A DNA stretch of 64,000 nt from Pseudomonadota bacterium (GTDB lineage: Bacteria; Pseudomonadota; Alphaproteobacteria; Acetobacterales; Acetobacteraceae): the NCBI GenBank assembly GCA_021809435.1, contig JAKBAD010000002.1, positions 386,042 to 450,041 of the forward strand. Direction: 5' to 3'. Shown here piece after piece: positions 63,659 through 64,000 of this stretch. The translations under genes were made by a program, and so were the position numbers. Below the pieces are notes generated by a model that was given only the letters and a program-made list of their open reading frames with translations, had not been told where the DNA came from and did no database searches. Each line of letters opens with the position of its first letter. The stretch's first letter is position 1.

Positions 63659-64000
63659 TTACTTGTCGCGAAAATGCGTCTCTTTCGCCTCAATGGCCGC
63701 CTGCGCCGCCGCCAAGCGGGCCACCGGCACGCGGTAAGGCGAGCAGGAGACATAATCCAACCCCACCTGGTCGCAGAACGCGATCGAGGCCGGGTCACCG
63801 CCATGCTCACCACAAATGCCCAGCTTGAGGTTGGGCTTCTTGGCCCGGCCCTTCTCGGCGGCAATCTTCACCAGCCCGCCAACGCCATCCACGTCGATCG
63901 ACACGAACGGATCTTTCGGCAAAATCCCCTGCTCGACATAAGCCGGCAGGAACTTGCCGGCGTCATCGCGCGAGAGGCCAAACACCGTCTGCGTCAGGTC
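63659..64000 (-). CDS. ppdK: Pyruvate phosphate dikinase, C-terminal part
   Basis: The last 113 residues of PPDK are present; the gene continues beyond the window end. The PEP/pyruvate domain end is seen as [33 protein letters not shown], and the catalytic [11 protein letters not shown] (the Cys is the acid/base), then [22 protein letters not shown] interconverts pyruvate, ATP and phosphate with PEP, AMP and pyrophosphate. Confidence 0.95.
   Translation of the reverse strand, partial: DLTQTVFGLSRDDAGKFLPAYVEQGILPKDPFVSIDVDGVGGLVKIAAEKGRAKKPNLKLGICGEHGGDPASIAFCDQVGLDYVSCSPYRVPVARLAAAQAAIEAKETHFRDK

Noticed and set aside
1-64000. tRNA, rRNA, CRISPR arrays, insertion sequences, integrases, toxin-antitoxin genes
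   Set aside because: I read for these and saw no cloverleaf with CCA-type end, no spaced direct repeats and no transposase motifs; a tRNA or repeat scan would be needed to be certain.

Overview
The window reads as the chromosome of a GC-rich, Gram-negative, flagellated alphaproteobacterium, most likely from the Rhodospirillales/Acetobacterales side. Evidence for this is a mitochondrial-Suv3-like helicase, a hemC-hemD-mitofilin-like-hemY cluster, 7Fe ferredoxin next to CarD, COX15-type CtaA proteins, a one-domain CheY and an lptF-lptG-lptD-surA block. The genus is inference only. No rRNA, tRNA, CRISPR array, insertion sequence or integrase was found.

Region 1 (1-30.5 kb) is dense housekeeping sequence: a thioredoxin-domain protein (cut by the window start), ferredoxin, pheA, kdsB, cytochrome c, hisN, Suv3-like helicase, S4 protein, fdxA, carD, tldD, two tandem ctaA paralogues, folE, thiD, glmM-folP, a GST, a degenerate PCuAC-like protein, a CheY with an unknown partner, chorismate mutase-hisC-tyrC, glmU, ahcY, gpsA-rlmJ-tsaD and hemC-hemD-mic60-hemY. 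Aromatic amino-acid synthesis is split between pheA (1.3-2.1 kb) and the chorismate mutase-hisC-tyrC operon (18-20.8 kb). Most neighbouring genes overlap by a few bases.

Region 2 (30.5-52.5 kb) is one long leftward flagellar block. In transcription order it holds fliE, fliF, fliG, a fliK-like gene, a fliM-fliN fusion, fliQ, flhA, a sigma-28-like gene, motA, motB, a small membrane protein, fliH, fliI, fliJ, flgL, a 1149-residue sulfotransferase/glycosyltransferase fusion, flgA, fliC, fliD, fliS, flgM and a flgN-like gene. The promoter-proximal half (about 42-52 kb) is strikingly AT-rich compared with the rest of the window. fliC is the one flagellar gene followed by a textbook intrinsic terminator. 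fliP, fliR, flhB and the rod/hook genes including flgK are not in this window. The two most unusual genes are the FliM-FliN fusion, which carries its own internal Shine-Dalgarno and ATG for a free FliN, and the giant transferase fusion sitting among the filament genes.

Region 3 (52.5-64 kb) runs rightward: an RND efflux adaptor and pump, then lptF, lptG, lptD and surA for outer-membrane LPS transport and protein folding, then a VTT-domain membrane protein. Two tandem hairpins separate it from the convergent C-terminal end of pyruvate phosphate dikinase, which is cut by the window end.
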